From JAABRU01 sp050180235 (GTDB lineage: Bacteria > Desulfobacterota > Desulfobacteria > Desulfobacterales > Desulfococcaceae), in assembly GCA_050180235.1 (NCBI GenBank), contig JBFXEJ010000016.1, positions 7,263 through 71,262 on the forward strand: 64,000 nt of DNA. Reading direction: 5' to 3'. Positions 53,768 to 63,684 of this stretch are shown here, piece by piece. Each line of letters opens with the position of its first letter. Position 1 is the first letter of the stretch. The translations under genes and the position numbers were made by a program. The notes beneath the pieces are model-generated. The model did no database searches. It was not told the origin of the DNA and was given only the letters and a program-made list of their open reading frames with translations.

Positions 53768-55030
53768 TCAGTCTCCGGAATGCCCCAGTCCCTGATAAAT
53801 GGGAAAGGCTTCGCACAGTTTTCTCACATCAGCACGAACCTGACTGATGTTCCCTTTGTCGTCAGGATTGCGCAGAACCCGGACAATGAGATCAGCCACG
53901 CGGATCATTTCCCCGGTCTTCATGCCTCTGGATGTGAGGGCCGGGGTTCCGAGGCGTATGCCGCTGGTGATACGGGGACTGAGGGTTTCAAAGGGGATGG
54001 CATTTTTGTTGGCCGTAATTCCGGCTTCCTCCAGGATATGCTGGGCATCCTTTCCTGTAATGCCGAGATTTGTCAAATCCGCGAGCATCATATGATTGTC
54101 CGTTCCCCCGGATACCAGTCCAACACCGTTTTCCATCAGCCTTCCGGCCAGCGCAGCCGCGTTTTTCACCACATCCTTCTGGTATGTCCGGAATGTCTCT
54201 GCTGAGGCTTCCTTAAATGCCACTGCTTTGGCTGCGATAATGTGCATGAGGGGGCCGCCCTGAATTCCCGGAAATATCTGACTGCTGATTTTTTTCCCGT
54301 ATTCCATGCGCGACAGAATCAGACCGCCTCTCGGCCCTCTCAGTGTTTTATGTGTTGTGGATGTCACCACATCCGCAAAAGGCACGGGAGAGGGATGCAG
54401 TCCCGCGGCCACCAGTCCCGCTATATGGGCCATATCCACCATCAGATATGCGTTCACGGATTTGGCAATCTGTGAAAATGCCTCAAAATCAATGATGCGG
54501 GGATACGCGCTGGCTCCGGCCACAATCATACGGGGCCGGTGGGTTTGCGCCAGCCGGGCCAGTTCTTCGTAATCAATGGTTCCGCTTTCCTTTTTCACAC
54601 CGTAATGGATGAAATTGAAAAGTTTTCCGGAAAAACTCGCGGGGCTGCCGTGGGTCAGATGACCGCCGTGTGCCAGATTCATGCCCAGAACAGTGTCGCC
54701 CGGATTGAGCAGGGCAAAATAAACAGCCATATTGGCCTGGGAACCGGAATGGGGCTGCACATTGACATATTCCGCTCCAAAAAGTTCCCGCGCCCGCGAG
54801 ATGGCCAGTTTTTCGGCCACATCCACAAATTCGCATCCGCCGTAATAACGTTCATCCGGATATCCTTCCGCGTATTTGTTGGTCAGCACACTGCCCTGTG
54901 CAGCCATGACAGCAGGACTGGCAATATTTTCAGACGCGATAAGTTCCAAAGTATACTGCTGCCGCGTCAGTTCATCGGCTATGGCTTTGGCAATTTCAGG
55001 ATCCGTATTTTCTATGATTTGCAATCTCAC
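53768..55030 (-). CDS. glyA: Serine hydroxymethyltransferase
   Basis: A 420-residue PLP enzyme that interconverts serine and glycine and supplies one-carbon units. TLELIASENIASPAVMAAQGS, NVQPHSGSQANMAVY, DMAHIAGLVAAGLHP and VTSTTHKTLRGPRGG (cofactor Lys) are diagnostic. The start is placed at GTG 55030, four bases after AGAGG, giving the usual length. An ATG frame reaching 55114 would run back into rpiB. It sits 22 bases after rpiB on the same strand. Confidence 0.95.
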   Translation of the reverse strand: MRLQIIENTDPEIAKAIADELTRQQYTLELIASENIASPAVMAAQGSVLTNKYAEGYPDERYYGGCEFVDVAEKLAISRARELFGAEYVNVQPHSGSQANMAVYFALLNPGDTVLGMNLAHGGHLTHGSPASFSGKLFNFIHYGVKKESGTIDYEELARLAQTHRPRMIVAGASAYPRIIDFEAFSQIAKSVNAYLMVDMAHIAGLVAAGLHPSPVPFADVVTSTTHKTLRGPRGGLILSRMEYGKKISSQIFPGIQGGPLMHIIAAKAVAFKEASAETFRTYQKDVVKNAAALAGRLMENGVGLVSGGTDNHMMLADLTNLGITGKDAQHILEEAGITANKNAIPFETLSPRITSGIRLGTPALTSRGMKTGEMIRVADLIVRVLRNPDDKGNISQVRADVRKLCEAFPIYQGLGHSGD

Positions 55031-55052
55031 TTGTCCTCTCTTTTTCCGTATA

Positions 55053-55514
55053 TCAGACAATACATCCGAGTTTGTCAAATTTATCCAGTCTGGCCCGGTG
55101 TCTTCCGCCTTCAAACGGAGTATGCAGCCAGGTTTTTACAATTTCCGTGGCAAGCACATCCCCAATTACCCTGCCGCCCATGACCAGAATATTGGCATCA
55201 TTATGTTTGCGGCTCATTATCGCGGAAAACAGATCATTGCACAGGGCCGCGCGGACAAGTGGATAACGGTTGGCAACCATTGACATGCCAATCCCTGTTC
55301 CGCAGATCAGTATGCCTCTTTCAAAGACTCCTTTGGAAACAGCCAGTGCCACTTTGCTCCCGAAATCCGGATAATCCACGGAGGTTTCGCTGAAGGCTCC
55401 CGCGTCCTCCACCCTTATCTTTTCTGTTTCACTGAGATATGTTCTGATTTTTTCTTTCAGTCCAAAGGCCGCATGGTCACAGCCGATAATTACCGGTGCA
55501 TTGTTGTCATTCAT
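55053..55514 (-). CDS. rpiB: Ribose-5-phosphate isomerase B
   Basis: A 153-residue RpiB of the pentose phosphate pathway. The substrate-binding start VIIGCDHAAFGLKEKI, the catalytic Cys loop LICGTGIGMSMVANR, and RKHNDANILVMGGR are all conserved. The start at 55514 follows AGGA by seven bases; an upstream in-frame start at 55571 lacks one. It is the first gene of the minus-strand cluster rpiB-glyA-dCMP deaminase-nrdR-ribD. Confidence 0.95.
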   Translation of the reverse strand: MNDNNAPVIIGCDHAAFGLKEKIRTYLSETEKIRVEDAGAFSETSVDYPDFGSKVALAVSKGVFERGILICGTGIGMSMVANRYPLVRAALCNDLFSAIMSRKHNDANILVMGGRVIGDVLATEIVKTWLHTPFEGGRHRARLDKFDKLGCIV

Positions 55515-55703
55515 TTCGCATTCCTGGCCCTGCATCCGCAGGGCAGTGTTCGGGTTGTTAAACCGGTTCACGCAAACCGGATTTCTGCTCCCTGAAAGGG
55601 CTGCATAAAAGCAGTTGTGTTATCATGTATATCAGATGATTATACATCTGAATGCTCCTATCTGCAAGAAAAATATGAAAATTGTATATGGACAGTTCTG
55701 TGT

Positions 55704-56756
55704 CTAATGGGCGGAACGATCCGCTTTTAAAACCCGTTCTTCCTGTTTTGAATCAGGAATCATTTCCATTTCATCAATCACAGGTTTGCTCAGCGGGTTA
55801 TCAAATTTCATATGTATTGAATAGTCTGTAAACATATGATTGATTACCCCGGTAATGGTTCCGGTCTGTCTGGTTTCTACCTTGGACTGTTTCATGGGAA
55901 TCCGGAACTTGACATTCATTTTGCGGCCAAGCAGCATCAGAGCATTTTTCCTGTTGGATGTTGAGATAAAAAAGGAAAGTCCGCCCACGGAAATATCTGA
56001 AAGCTCCCCCCTGAAAGCCTTGCCAATGGGTTTTCCCGCGGCATTCATCACCTGGAAAAGGATTGGCCCGCTGATTCTGAGCCGTTTATGGGATCTCCGG
56101 TTAATGCCTTTTTCCCGAAGCAGTTCCGCATCCTTTGCCTGTTTGGCGCAGTAAGTCTCCAGCCGGGATGTCAGAGATGGCTGTTCGTCCCGCATTTTGC
56201 TGAATGTCTCCCTGTCCAGATAATTGACTTCTGCACGGGACATGGCAATCAGGGAAGTGGTGCAGACGGAAATGGAAAAAAAAGTGTCGGCTCCGGCAAT
56301 GGTTGCAGGCCCGATTTTGTTAATCAGTTTTTCCGCACCCTGCTGACTGTAGACCAGTTTAAGCTGCCCCCGATCAATAAACCAGAGTCTGTCATTTTTC
56401 TGTCCCTGTTCAAAAACCGCCTCATCTGTGTAAACGGTTTTCTTTTTCAGACTGAAATATAGAACATTGGTTTCCTCTGTGCTCAGTTTGTCATAGAGAT
56501 CCTTCCATATCTCCATATGATTGCTGTCTACAGCCTCACTTTTTTCCTCCTCGATGATTTCCGCTGATTTGATGATCTCCGTCAGTGCCATGGAATCAAT
56601 TTCAAAAAGTTTTTCCCGCAGGGACTCAGCTTTTGTGAAATCTTTTGCCTTGGCATATTTTACAATCAGGTCAAACAGGAGTTTGACAGCCTCTTCGGTT
56701 CTTTTCTGCGCAACATACTGATCAACCAGCTTTTCCTCTTTCAAAAAATCGTTCAT
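55704..56756 (-). CDS. Cyclic-nucleotide-binding-like / PilZ protein
   Basis: A 350-residue paralogue of the C-terminal ~345 residues of the protein at 36252-39665. A helical N-terminus (LFDLIVKYAKAKDFTKAESL) matches that protein's FDAVVKYAKEKNFEKAED segment. A cNMP-type barrel (AVFEQGQKNDRLWFIDRGQL) follows, then a PilZ domain with INRRSHKRLRI and LSDISVGGLSF, the c-di-GMP-binding residues. The barrel's cassette reads IAGADTFFSISVCTTSL, lacking both the Glu and Arg of cAMP receptors. A likely c-di-GMP effector; output not known. It stands alone upstream of the rpiB cluster. Confidence 0.85.
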   Translation of the reverse strand: MNDFLKEEKLVDQYVAQKRTEEAVKLLFDLIVKYAKAKDFTKAESLREKLFEIDSMALTEIIKSAEIIEEEKSEAVDSNHMEIWKDLYDKLSTEETNVLYFSLKKKTVYTDEAVFEQGQKNDRLWFIDRGQLKLVYSQQGAEKLINKIGPATIAGADTFFSISVCTTSLIAMSRAEVNYLDRETFSKMRDEQPSLTSRLETYCAKQAKDAELLREKGINRRSHKRLRISGPILFQVMNAAGKPIGKAFRGELSDISVGGLSFFISTSNRKNALMLLGRKMNVKFRIPMKQSKVETRQTGTITGVINHMFTDYSIHMKFDNPLSKPVIDEMEMIPDSKQEERVLKADRSAH

Positions 56757-57497
56757 GTTTCGGGGCTCCTTTGCTGAAGGCTGAAAAAATATTTATATTT
56801 CTGATTCCTTAGGATTTGTATCAAAATAAAATGCTGCAAACCTGAGAATTTTGGAAATCCTCGGTGGTTCCGGACATAAAATTGTACAGGTTATTTTTTT
56901 ACAAACCCTTAATCAAATGCCAAATATGGCAACCTGCACATCTCCTTGACAAAGGAGATGCACCGGCATATTGGATTCCAAAGTTCCGGTATGCTCCTGC
57001 GGGCAGATTCTGTCTTTGCATTTGGACAGAGACCCAATATTCCGCCGATTATGGCACGCGTGAATATTTTCTTGACAGACTGCCATAATAACATGCTATT
57101 TCATGCAGTCAAACAGATTTATGCACAGTATAACTTTTTTTAAAAATCATACACGCAGGACGGATATATCATTTTTTGCATATTTTGTGCAAAAAAATGA
57201 TATATACGCAAAAAGTCCTACATCCCGTCTTCCGGGAATGTTCCGGATTCTGTCCGGAGACCGGGATTTTTTGCGTGGCAGTCAGTCATGCCGGACAGGA
57301 AAAAAATACAGCAAAAAGAATGCCATTATTCCAGAAGCTGAAAAAAAAACGGCAGATGATCAACCTGCCTGACAGTCTGTCTTTAACCGCAGAGTCACAC
57401 AGAGTTTTTTCTTTGCAAAATTCAGAGTAAAAAAACAACTGTTTTGGCCCACTGCCAAAAAATCAATCAGGTCAGACAAAGATCGGAGCGAACAGAA
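56757..57497. other. Repeat-rich divergent intergenic region
   Basis: Holds a family D element (56811-56909), AT-rich sequence with an imperfect palindrome (ATATATCATTTTTTGCATAT / GCAAAAAAATGATATAT around 57165-57205), and CACACAGAGTTTTTTCTTTG at 57392. No gene is supported. It separates the PilZ gene from the divergent CoA-transferase gene, so promoters for both are expected here. Confidence 0.55.
56811..56909. repeat. MITE-like element, family D (copy 3)
   Basis: Left end AGGATTTGTATCAAAATAAA; right half GGACATAAAATTGTACAGG and TTATTTTTTTACAAACCCT, as in copies 1 and 2. Confidence 0.65.
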
Positions 57498-59363
57498 ATG
57501 AATGGAAATCTGTCTTACAAAACTGTTTCTGCTGAAGAGGCCATATCTGAAATCAGAAGAGGCAGCCGGGTTTTTATCGGAACCGGATGCGGCGAACCTG
57601 TGCATCTGATTCGGACACTTGCGGGGAATCCGTCTTTGCAGGATATCATGATTTACCAGATGCTGTCCTTTACCCTCGCGGATTATATGGATGACGAATC
57701 CTTTCTGGAACGCTTTTCCCTTAAACTGTTCTTTGTCAGCGCGGGGATGCGCAAAGCCGCATTTGAGGGGAAAATCGATTATATTCCGGCCTATCTGTCT
57801 GAAGTGCCCGAACTTTTCAACAGCCACCAGATCGGTATAGACGCTGCCCTGATTCAGGTCAGTCCTCCGGATCGTTTTGGTTACTGCAGTCTGGGCATAT
57901 CTGTGGATGTGACACGTTCGGCCTGCAAAAATGCACGCATGATCATTGCACAGGTCAATCCCCGCATGCCCCGTACCTGGGGGGAAACCTTTATTCATAT
58001 CAATGAAATTGACCGTCTGGTCTTTCATGAAGAGCCCCTGATAGAATCTTTATGGGATGTGCAGAACAGGGAAATTGCGGGCAGGATTGCCTTTTATGTG
58101 TCGGATCTTATTGAAGACGGAGCCACGATTCAGGCCGGATTCGGCCAGCTTCCCACCATGGTGCTGGAATGTCTGGACAGGAAAAATGATCTGGGCATCC
58201 ATACCCAGATGATTTCTGATGCCTATATTCCCCTGTTTGAAAAAGGGATTATCAGCAACCGGAGAAAAACCTTCATGCCTGACCGGACAGTAACCTCCAT
58301 CTGCATGGGAACAGAAAAAATCTATGATTATGTCAACGACAACCCCCAGTTTTATTTCCGTGCCTCGGATTTTGTCAATGATCCCAAAATTGTGGCTCTC
58401 AATGACAATATGGTTTCCATCAGTTCCGCGCTGGAGGTGGATCTGACCGGTCAGGTCTGCGCTGATTCTGTGGGACATCTTTTTTACAGCGGCATAGGGG
58501 ATCAGACCAATTTCATACGCGGTGCTGCCATGTCCAAAGGGGGATTTTCCATTATCGCTCTGCCATCGACCGCGAAAAACGGCACAATATCCCGCATTGT
58601 TCCGGCCCTGAGCGAAGGCGCGGGTGTGGCCACTCTGCGTGCGGATGTCAATTTTGTGGTGACAGAATACGGTATCGCACAGCTTCGGGGAAAGAGCATT
58701 TATCAGAGGGTCATGGAACTGACCCAGATTGCGCATCCGGATTTTCGGGCGGAACTGATCGAATCAGCCAAAAAATTTCATTATATCGTTCCGGATCAGA
58801 TTGCCCCCCGGTCAGAAGATCTTCTTTTCATAGAAAAATACAAAAGCCGTATCACCCTGAAAAACGGGAAAAGTCTTTCTGTGCGTCCCATTCTGCCGGC
58901 TGATGAATTTGCCTACCGCAATTTTTTCTATTCTTTGCGGGAGGAAACGGTTTACTTCCGTTTTTTTCAGAAAATCAGGGTATTCAACCATGAAATGGCA
59001 CAAAGACACTGGGCCGGGGTGGATTACCGGAAAAACATGTCACTGATCGGTATGGTGCGTTTCAAGGGACATAAGGAAATTGTGGCTCTGGGTTCCTACA
59101 CTGAATCTGAAAATAACCGCGCGGAAGTGGCTTTTGTGGTGCGTGAGGATTTTCAGGGTCTGGGCATAGCCTCTTTTCTGCTGGAACAACTGGAAAAAAT
59201 TGCAGTTGAAAACAGCTACATGGGATTTTCCGCGACTGTGCTGTCGGAAAACAGAAGCATGATAAGGGTTTTCCGGAAAAGATATCCCAATCTGAAGACC
59301 GGGATGGAAGAGGGAACCATTTCCCTCCTCATGGATTTTTCCCCATTTCCGGAAACCGCCTGA
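57498..59363 (+). CDS. Acetyl-CoA hydrolase/transferase-family protein fused to a GNAT acetyltransferase domain
   Basis: A 621-residue protein. Residues 1-430 form a class I CoA-transferase-like protein of the 4-hydroxybutyrate/acetyl-CoA hydrolase type (RRGSRVFIGTGCGEPVHLIR, IQAGFGQLPTMVLECL, IRGAAMSKGGFSIIALPSTA, VTEYGIAQLRGKS). Residues ~460-615 form a GNAT domain (VRPILPADEFAYRNFFYSLR, AEVAFVVREDFQGLGIASFL). Such fusions occur in Desulfobacterota. The CoA-transferase half would move CoA between short-chain acids; the GNAT half may acylate a protein. GGAG lies nine bases before ATG 57498. A TetR gene follows in the same direction and may regulate it. Confidence 0.88.
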   Translation: MNGNLSYKTVSAEEAISEIRRGSRVFIGTGCGEPVHLIRTLAGNPSLQDIMIYQMLSFTLADYMDDESFLERFSLKLFFVSAGMRKAAFEGKIDYIPAYLSEVPELFNSHQIGIDAALIQVSPPDRFGYCSLGISVDVTRSACKNARMIIAQVNPRMPRTWGETFIHINEIDRLVFHEEPLIESLWDVQNREIAGRIAFYVSDLIEDGATIQAGFGQLPTMVLECLDRKNDLGIHTQMISDAYIPLFEKGIISNRRKTFMPDRTVTSICMGTEKIYDYVNDNPQFYFRASDFVNDPKIVALNDNMVSISSALEVDLTGQVCADSVGHLFYSGIGDQTNFIRGAAMSKGGFSIIALPSTAKNGTISRIVPALSEGAGVATLRADVNFVVTEYGIAQLRGKSIYQRVMELTQIAHPDFRAELIESAKKFHYIVPDQIAPRSEDLLFIEKYKSRITLKNGKSLSVRPILPADEFAYRNFFYSLREETVYFRFFQKIRVFNHEMAQRHWAGVDYRKNMSLIGMVRFKGHKEIVALGSYTESENNRAEVAFVVREDFQGLGIASFLLEQLEKIAVENSYMGFSATVLSENRSMIRVFRKRYPNLKTGMEEGTISLLMDFSPFPETA

Positions 59364-59657
59364 TTTTTTACTCTGACAGGCATTGTGTGTGCGCTGTGCA
59401 TATTTTCAAAACGAACATCCGTTCTGTTTTCTTGACTTTTTATCCCTGCCTGATATAACAAAACTGATCAGACTTTGTATCCGGTTCCCGCACTTCGCGT
59501 CAATACCGTCAGACAGGGAGCCCATTCCTTCGGAGTGCCAAACAGAAACTTTGGCACTGCGCGGATCTCCGGCAAAATGACATTGGAGAAAAAAGTTCGG
59601 AACCTGCACATTCAGCAGCATTTTTCCTGTTTTCAGAAACGGCAAGGCAGTCACATA

Positions 59658-60344
59658 ATGAATTACGCTGAATTTCAGAATATCATAAAGGTATCCAAAC
59701 TGGAATTGTACCACAGGACTTTTTCAGACAACAAAAAAAACATTCGAATCAAAAGCGAAAAAACAGCGCTGAAAAATCTGGAGAAAATTTTCTGTGCAAC
59801 CCTGAAAATCAGCAACAGAAAAGGCTATCACAACATGACCATGCGGGACCTGAGCAGTGAAACCGGGCTGAGCATGGGCGCTCTGTATGCCTATTTTTCC
59901 AGCAAGGAGGAACTGCTGGGAATGCTCCAGAGGCAGGTGCGCGCCCTTGTCCGCCAGGTGCTGGAGGAACGCATCGCCAGCGTCAGAGGAGCATCTGAAA
60001 TGCTGCGCATGGCTGTGCGGACCCATCTGTATCTCAGCGAGATTATGCAGCCCTGGTTCTATTTTTCCTATATGGAAACCAAAAATCTCAGCGAAGAAGA
60101 ACGGAAAAATTCAATTGACAGCGAGCTGGCCACCGAAACCATGATCCGGAACATCCTGGAATTCGGAGAGGCCGAAGGTGTCTTCACTGCCCGGAATCAT
60201 CATCTGAGTGCAGGCCTTATCAAGGCCATGCTCCAGGAATGGTATATCAGACGGTGGAAATACGCAAAAAAAAATGTCAGTGTGGATCAGTATGCTGATT
60301 TTGTTCTTGAATTCATTGAAATTTTTTACAGAAAACCAGACTGA
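59658..60344 (+). CDS. TetR-family transcriptional regulator
   Basis: A 228-residue regulator. After an unusual ~35-residue Lys-rich leader (LYHRTFSDNKKNIRIKSEKT), the TetR helix-turn-helix follows: ISNRKGYHNMTMRDLSSETG and LSMGALYAYFSSKEELL. A helical ligand-binding domain without recognisable specificity makes up the rest (MLQEWYIRRWKYAKKNVSV). The start at 59658 is preferred over the frame open from 59475, since the upstream part has repeat-like composition. The neighbouring CoA-transferase/GNAT gene suggests control of acyl-CoA metabolism (inference). Confidence 0.9.
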   Translation: MNYAEFQNIIKVSKLELYHRTFSDNKKNIRIKSEKTALKNLEKIFCATLKISNRKGYHNMTMRDLSSETGLSMGALYAYFSSKEELLGMLQRQVRALVRQVLEERIASVRGASEMLRMAVRTHLYLSEIMQPWFYFSYMETKNLSEEERKNSIDSELATETMIRNILEFGEAEGVFTARNHHLSAGLIKAMLQEWYIRRWKYAKKNVSVDQYADFVLEFIEIFYRKPD

Positions 60345-60426
60345 GGCATGTTGCCCTGTGTTCTGTTCCTGATTATCTGAAAACTGAATTGTGCTCCTGC
60401 AGCGGTATAAAAATCGGGGTTCAGCG

Positions 60427-60568
60427 TTAGGCGATTTCCATGAAAAAATGTACCATCATTGCAGGGCGGGCACGGCTTTTTGTGCCCGCCGTTTCAGCAG
60501 GACGGCGGGCACAGAAAGCCGTGCCCGCCCTACGAAAAACGTTATAATCATTAATGGAAATCACCTTA
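60427..60568. repeat. MITE-like element, family A (copy 5)
   Basis: Bounded by TTAGGCGATTTCCATG and CATTAATGGAAATCACCTTA. Its last three bases (60566-60568) are the stop codon of the convergent chemoreceptor gene. Confidence 0.88.
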
Positions 60569-62671
60569 CTTGGATTGTCTGAAGAGCACAGAATCAGACA
60601 CTTGGCGATCCCCAGCCTCCGCCGGTCCGGGATTTCCGGATAAAATAAAGCGGCTGATCATTGTCCGCAGTTCCCCTGAAAGATTTTTCAGATCTCTGCT
60701 GACACCGGATATATGGGTGATGGCCGAAGATGTCTGGCCCGCGCCTGTGGCAATATCTTTGAGGGAAACAACAATCTGATCCGTGGCAGATTTCTGCTGC
60801 TGGGTGGACAGGGATATCTGCCGGGCAGCATCCGTGGTGGACTGGGCTCCGTTCAGAATCTCATTGAGGCGTTGAACTGTATGGGTAAAAAGTTCAGCCC
60901 CTTCCAGAATTCCTTTGGTGCTGACTTCCGAGGCAATGACCATGCGGTTGACGGCCTCCCGTATTTCACTGATCCGGGCTTCAATCTCATCTGTGGATTC
61001 CGTAACCGAATCTGCCAGTCTCCGTATCTCAGCGGCCACCACACCGAAGCGTCTGCCTTTTTCACCCGCGCCGGCTGCCTCAATGCTGGCGTTGAAGGCA
61101 ATCAGACGGGTCTGATCCGCAATATTGTTGATAAGTCCCATGATATTGGTGATTTCATCTGTTTTTGCGCTTAAAGCCGTAATCTCTCTGGTATTGTTCT
61201 GGTTGTCCCCGCTGATCCGATCCATTTTCCGCATCACCTCCTCAATGGAATTCACCCCCTCTTTTGTGCTTTTCAGGGTCTGATTTGCTATCTGTGTGAC
61301 TGAATTCGCATTTTCCGCAATCTGGGCTGAAGTTGCGGAGAACTCCTCCATGGTGGAAGAAATTTCAGAAACCGCGGCAGACTGCTGAATACTGACAGCC
61401 GCCTGCTCACTCATGGTTTGCGATATTTTTTCTGCTGAATGATCCACTTTTCCGGCTGTTTCCGCAATGCTGCTGATAACCTCCCTGAGACTTTCTATCA
61501 TCAGTTTCACGGATTCCAGCAGAAGACCGGTTTCATCTTTGCCTTCAGATTCCACTCTGACCGAAAGATCAAAACGGGCAAGGGAGCGGGCTGCCTCAGA
61601 AGCACGGGTCAGGGGATTGAGTATACGGGACGTCACAAAAAGGGTCAGGGGAATCATGAGCAGCAGGGTTCCCAGGATGGTGAAAATAATTATATTTCCA
61701 AGTGTTTTCAGGGGAGCGTAAAATTCATCCTCATAAGCGGAAGATGCCACAATCCAGTCAAATTCCGGAATATAATCAAATACGATCCATTTGACACGCG
61801 GCTTACTTTCCCCCGGATTTTTCCAGGGGTATCTGATTTTTCCGCTTTTTTTCTCACAGACTTCCCTGATGAAATATCTGCCATCCGCATCTTTGCTTTC
61901 CAGAATATTGCTTCCCGCAATTTCAGGATGAATGATCACATTTCCCCCGGTGTCCATAATATAAGGATAACCGCTGGTACCTATACGGATGGAAAGGATT
62001 TTTTCACTGAATTCTTCAGGACTTATCATTTCAACAAATTCTTCACGGTACGAGGAGGCTGAAATAATCCAGTCCCAGGGTTTGAAATATGTCATATAAA
62101 GAGCTTTGTGCCTTTCTTTGTCTTCCCCGGGATTTTTCCAGTCATATTCAATATATCCCTCTTTCATCTGTATCTGCTTCTGAACAAAGTCATACCCGGA
62201 AAGATCTGATCCCCTAAGGGCATCTTTCGGGTGAACCTCAAGCACACCTTTGCTGCTGATACAATACATATAACCGGTTTTTCCTATGGTCTGGCGCATG
62301 AGTATGTCTTCCATGAGTCTGCGCGCGGAATCCTCGGAAATAATCATCTCTTCCATAAATCTGTAATCTGATCCGGCGGCAAGACTGCGGTCAGCGATCT
62401 TCATATGCAGTGTCTCAACCATATTCCGGTTTGCTTCCGCAATTGATTTCAGATGCTTCTGTATGGAAACATTGGCTGTGGCCTCCACCATGTTCCGGAT
62501 GGTCTGTGTGACATTTTCCATCTCGCCTTCCGCATTCATCTCCACAGATTTTTTCACATAATGCCAGATGGTAAGGGTTCCCAGCCCCAGGGCAAGGGTA
62601 AACAGAAGTGAATAGGCTGTCAGAAATTTGATGCGGACAGGAATATCCCGGAAACTGAGAAATGATAACAT
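60566..62671 (-). CDS. Methyl-accepting chemotaxis protein with tandem Cache-type sensor
   Basis: A 701-residue chemoreceptor. The transmembrane helix (FLTAYSLLFTLALGLGTLTIW) is followed by a periplasmic part with two Cache-like units: IGKTGYMYCISSKGVLEVHP and WKNPGEDKERHKALYMTYFK, then IRIGTSGYPYIMDTGGNVII and WKNPGESKPRVKWIVFDYIP. The second transmembrane helix is near residue 320. HAMP follows, then the cytoplasmic helical bundle with the conserved tip DQTRLIAFNASIEAAGAGEK and GRRFGVVAAEIRRLADSV. It senses an unidentified small molecule and signals through CheA/CheW. Its stop codon lies inside a family A repeat, so the C-terminal tail may have been altered. Confidence 0.96.
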   Translation of the reverse strand: MLSFLSFRDIPVRIKFLTAYSLLFTLALGLGTLTIWHYVKKSVEMNAEGEMENVTQTIRNMVEATANVSIQKHLKSIAEANRNMVETLHMKIADRSLAAGSDYRFMEEMIISEDSARRLMEDILMRQTIGKTGYMYCISSKGVLEVHPKDALRGSDLSGYDFVQKQIQMKEGYIEYDWKNPGEDKERHKALYMTYFKPWDWIISASSYREEFVEMISPEEFSEKILSIRIGTSGYPYIMDTGGNVIIHPEIAGSNILESKDADGRYFIREVCEKKSGKIRYPWKNPGESKPRVKWIVFDYIPEFDWIVASSAYEDEFYAPLKTLGNIIIFTILGTLLLMIPLTLFVTSRILNPLTRASEAARSLARFDLSVRVESEGKDETGLLLESVKLMIESLREVISSIAETAGKVDHSAEKISQTMSEQAAVSIQQSAAVSEISSTMEEFSATSAQIAENANSVTQIANQTLKSTKEGVNSIEEVMRKMDRISGDNQNNTREITALSAKTDEITNIMGLINNIADQTRLIAFNASIEAAGAGEKGRRFGVVAAEIRRLADSVTESTDEIEARISEIREAVNRMVIASEVSTKGILEGAELFTHTVQRLNEILNGAQSTTDAARQISLSTQQQKSATDQIVVSLKDIATGAGQTSSAITHISGVSRDLKNLSGELRTMISRFILSGNPGPAEAGDRQVSDSVLFRQSK

Positions 62672-62742
62672 ATTTCCTCTCTTTATAATTTTTAACAGAT
62701 TTACGCAGTCTTTCCGAAAATCAGGATATTGCTGTTTTTGAG

Positions 62743-62790
62743 TGTCATACCGGCTTTCACCGGTATGACGACAGTGCGTAATATCAGTTT
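62743..62790. repeat. Short hairpin element (family F-like)
   Basis: GTCATACCGG / CCGGTATGAC, a perfect 10-bp stem, is followed by GCGTAATATCAGT. Lies upstream of the chemoreceptor gene. Confidence 0.55.
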
Positions 62791-62859
62791 TTAAGAAAAA
62801 AACTGTCCCTGAAGAACCCTGACGGTTTTTGAGACAGACATTTCTGAAAATCTGTAGCT

Positions 62860-63684
62860 TTAAGAACCGTTCATGGCCCTATCATACAGCCCCGGACGCC
62901 GGTTTGGGAGAAAAAAACGCATTTTGTGACTGCGGACCCGATCCATGTCTTCGGCCTTCAGATCCGCTATAAGCAGATCGTCCCGGTCACTGAGTTTTTT
63001 CCCAATTACTCTGCCTGAAGGATCTATTGCCATTGCAATTCCCGGATATTTCAGTTTTTTCTGACTGTCTCCGGTCTGGTTGCAGGCCATTACAAACAGA
63101 CTGTTGTCATACGCGCGGGCAGGCAGATGCCGCATCCACGAGCTGAACTTGTCTTCAGGAGTTCCCCGCGGGGAGGCATGGGGAATGAAAATCAGATCAG
63201 CGCCTTTTTCAGCCATGAGCGTGGACAGTTCGGGGAAATGGGCATCATAGCATAACTGAATACCGAAACAGATTCCCCCGGCCTCAAATACGGGAACGGC
63301 ATTGCCTGGGGAAAATATTTCTTTTTCCGGCGGAGCAATATGCAGTTTCCGGTATACAGAAATCTCACCCGATGGCCGTATCACCAGATGGCTGGCATAG
63401 ATGCGATCCATTTCATCCCTTTCAGCCATTCCCGCAAGAATCACAATATTCTCCCGGGCCGCCACTTCTGAGAGTCTGTCCCCTGCCGGGCCTGGAACAG
63501 TCTGGGCTGTTTCCCTGATTTCCCGCGAATTGTCATATCCGGTGATATTCATTTCGGGAAAACAGACAATTGCCGCTCCATGTTCCGCTGCCTGACGTGT
63601 CAGACGGGCTGTCTGTTCAAGATTATGCAGCACCCGGAACGCAGGGGAATTGGAAATGACAAGCGCGGCACGTATATCTCTCAT
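62860..63684 (-). CDS. Carbon-nitrogen hydrolase (nitrilase superfamily)
   Basis: A 274-residue single-domain amidohydrolase. The catalytic triad is visible: Glu in IVCFPEMNITGYD (E44), Lys in VYRKLHIAPPEKEIFSPG, and Cys in GIQLCYDAHFPEL. Later blocks DLIFIPHASPRGTPED and ARAYDNSLFVMACNQ fit the omega-amidase/N-carbamoylase-like branches; the substrate is undetermined. The ATG at 63684 overlaps the TGA of the upstream Ahb gene (TGATG); GTG at 63687 is a one-codon-longer alternative. The two are probably cotranscribed. Confidence 0.92.
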   Translation of the reverse strand: MRDIRAALVISNSPAFRVLHNLEQTARLTRQAAEHGAAIVCFPEMNITGYDNSREIRETAQTVPGPAGDRLSEVAARENIVILAGMAERDEMDRIYASHLVIRPSGEISVYRKLHIAPPEKEIFSPGNAVPVFEAGGICFGIQLCYDAHFPELSTLMAEKGADLIFIPHASPRGTPEDKFSSWMRHLPARAYDNSLFVMACNQTGDSQKKLKYPGIAMAIDPSGRVIGKKLSDRDDLLIADLKAEDMDRVRSHKMRFFLPNRRPGLYDRAMNGS

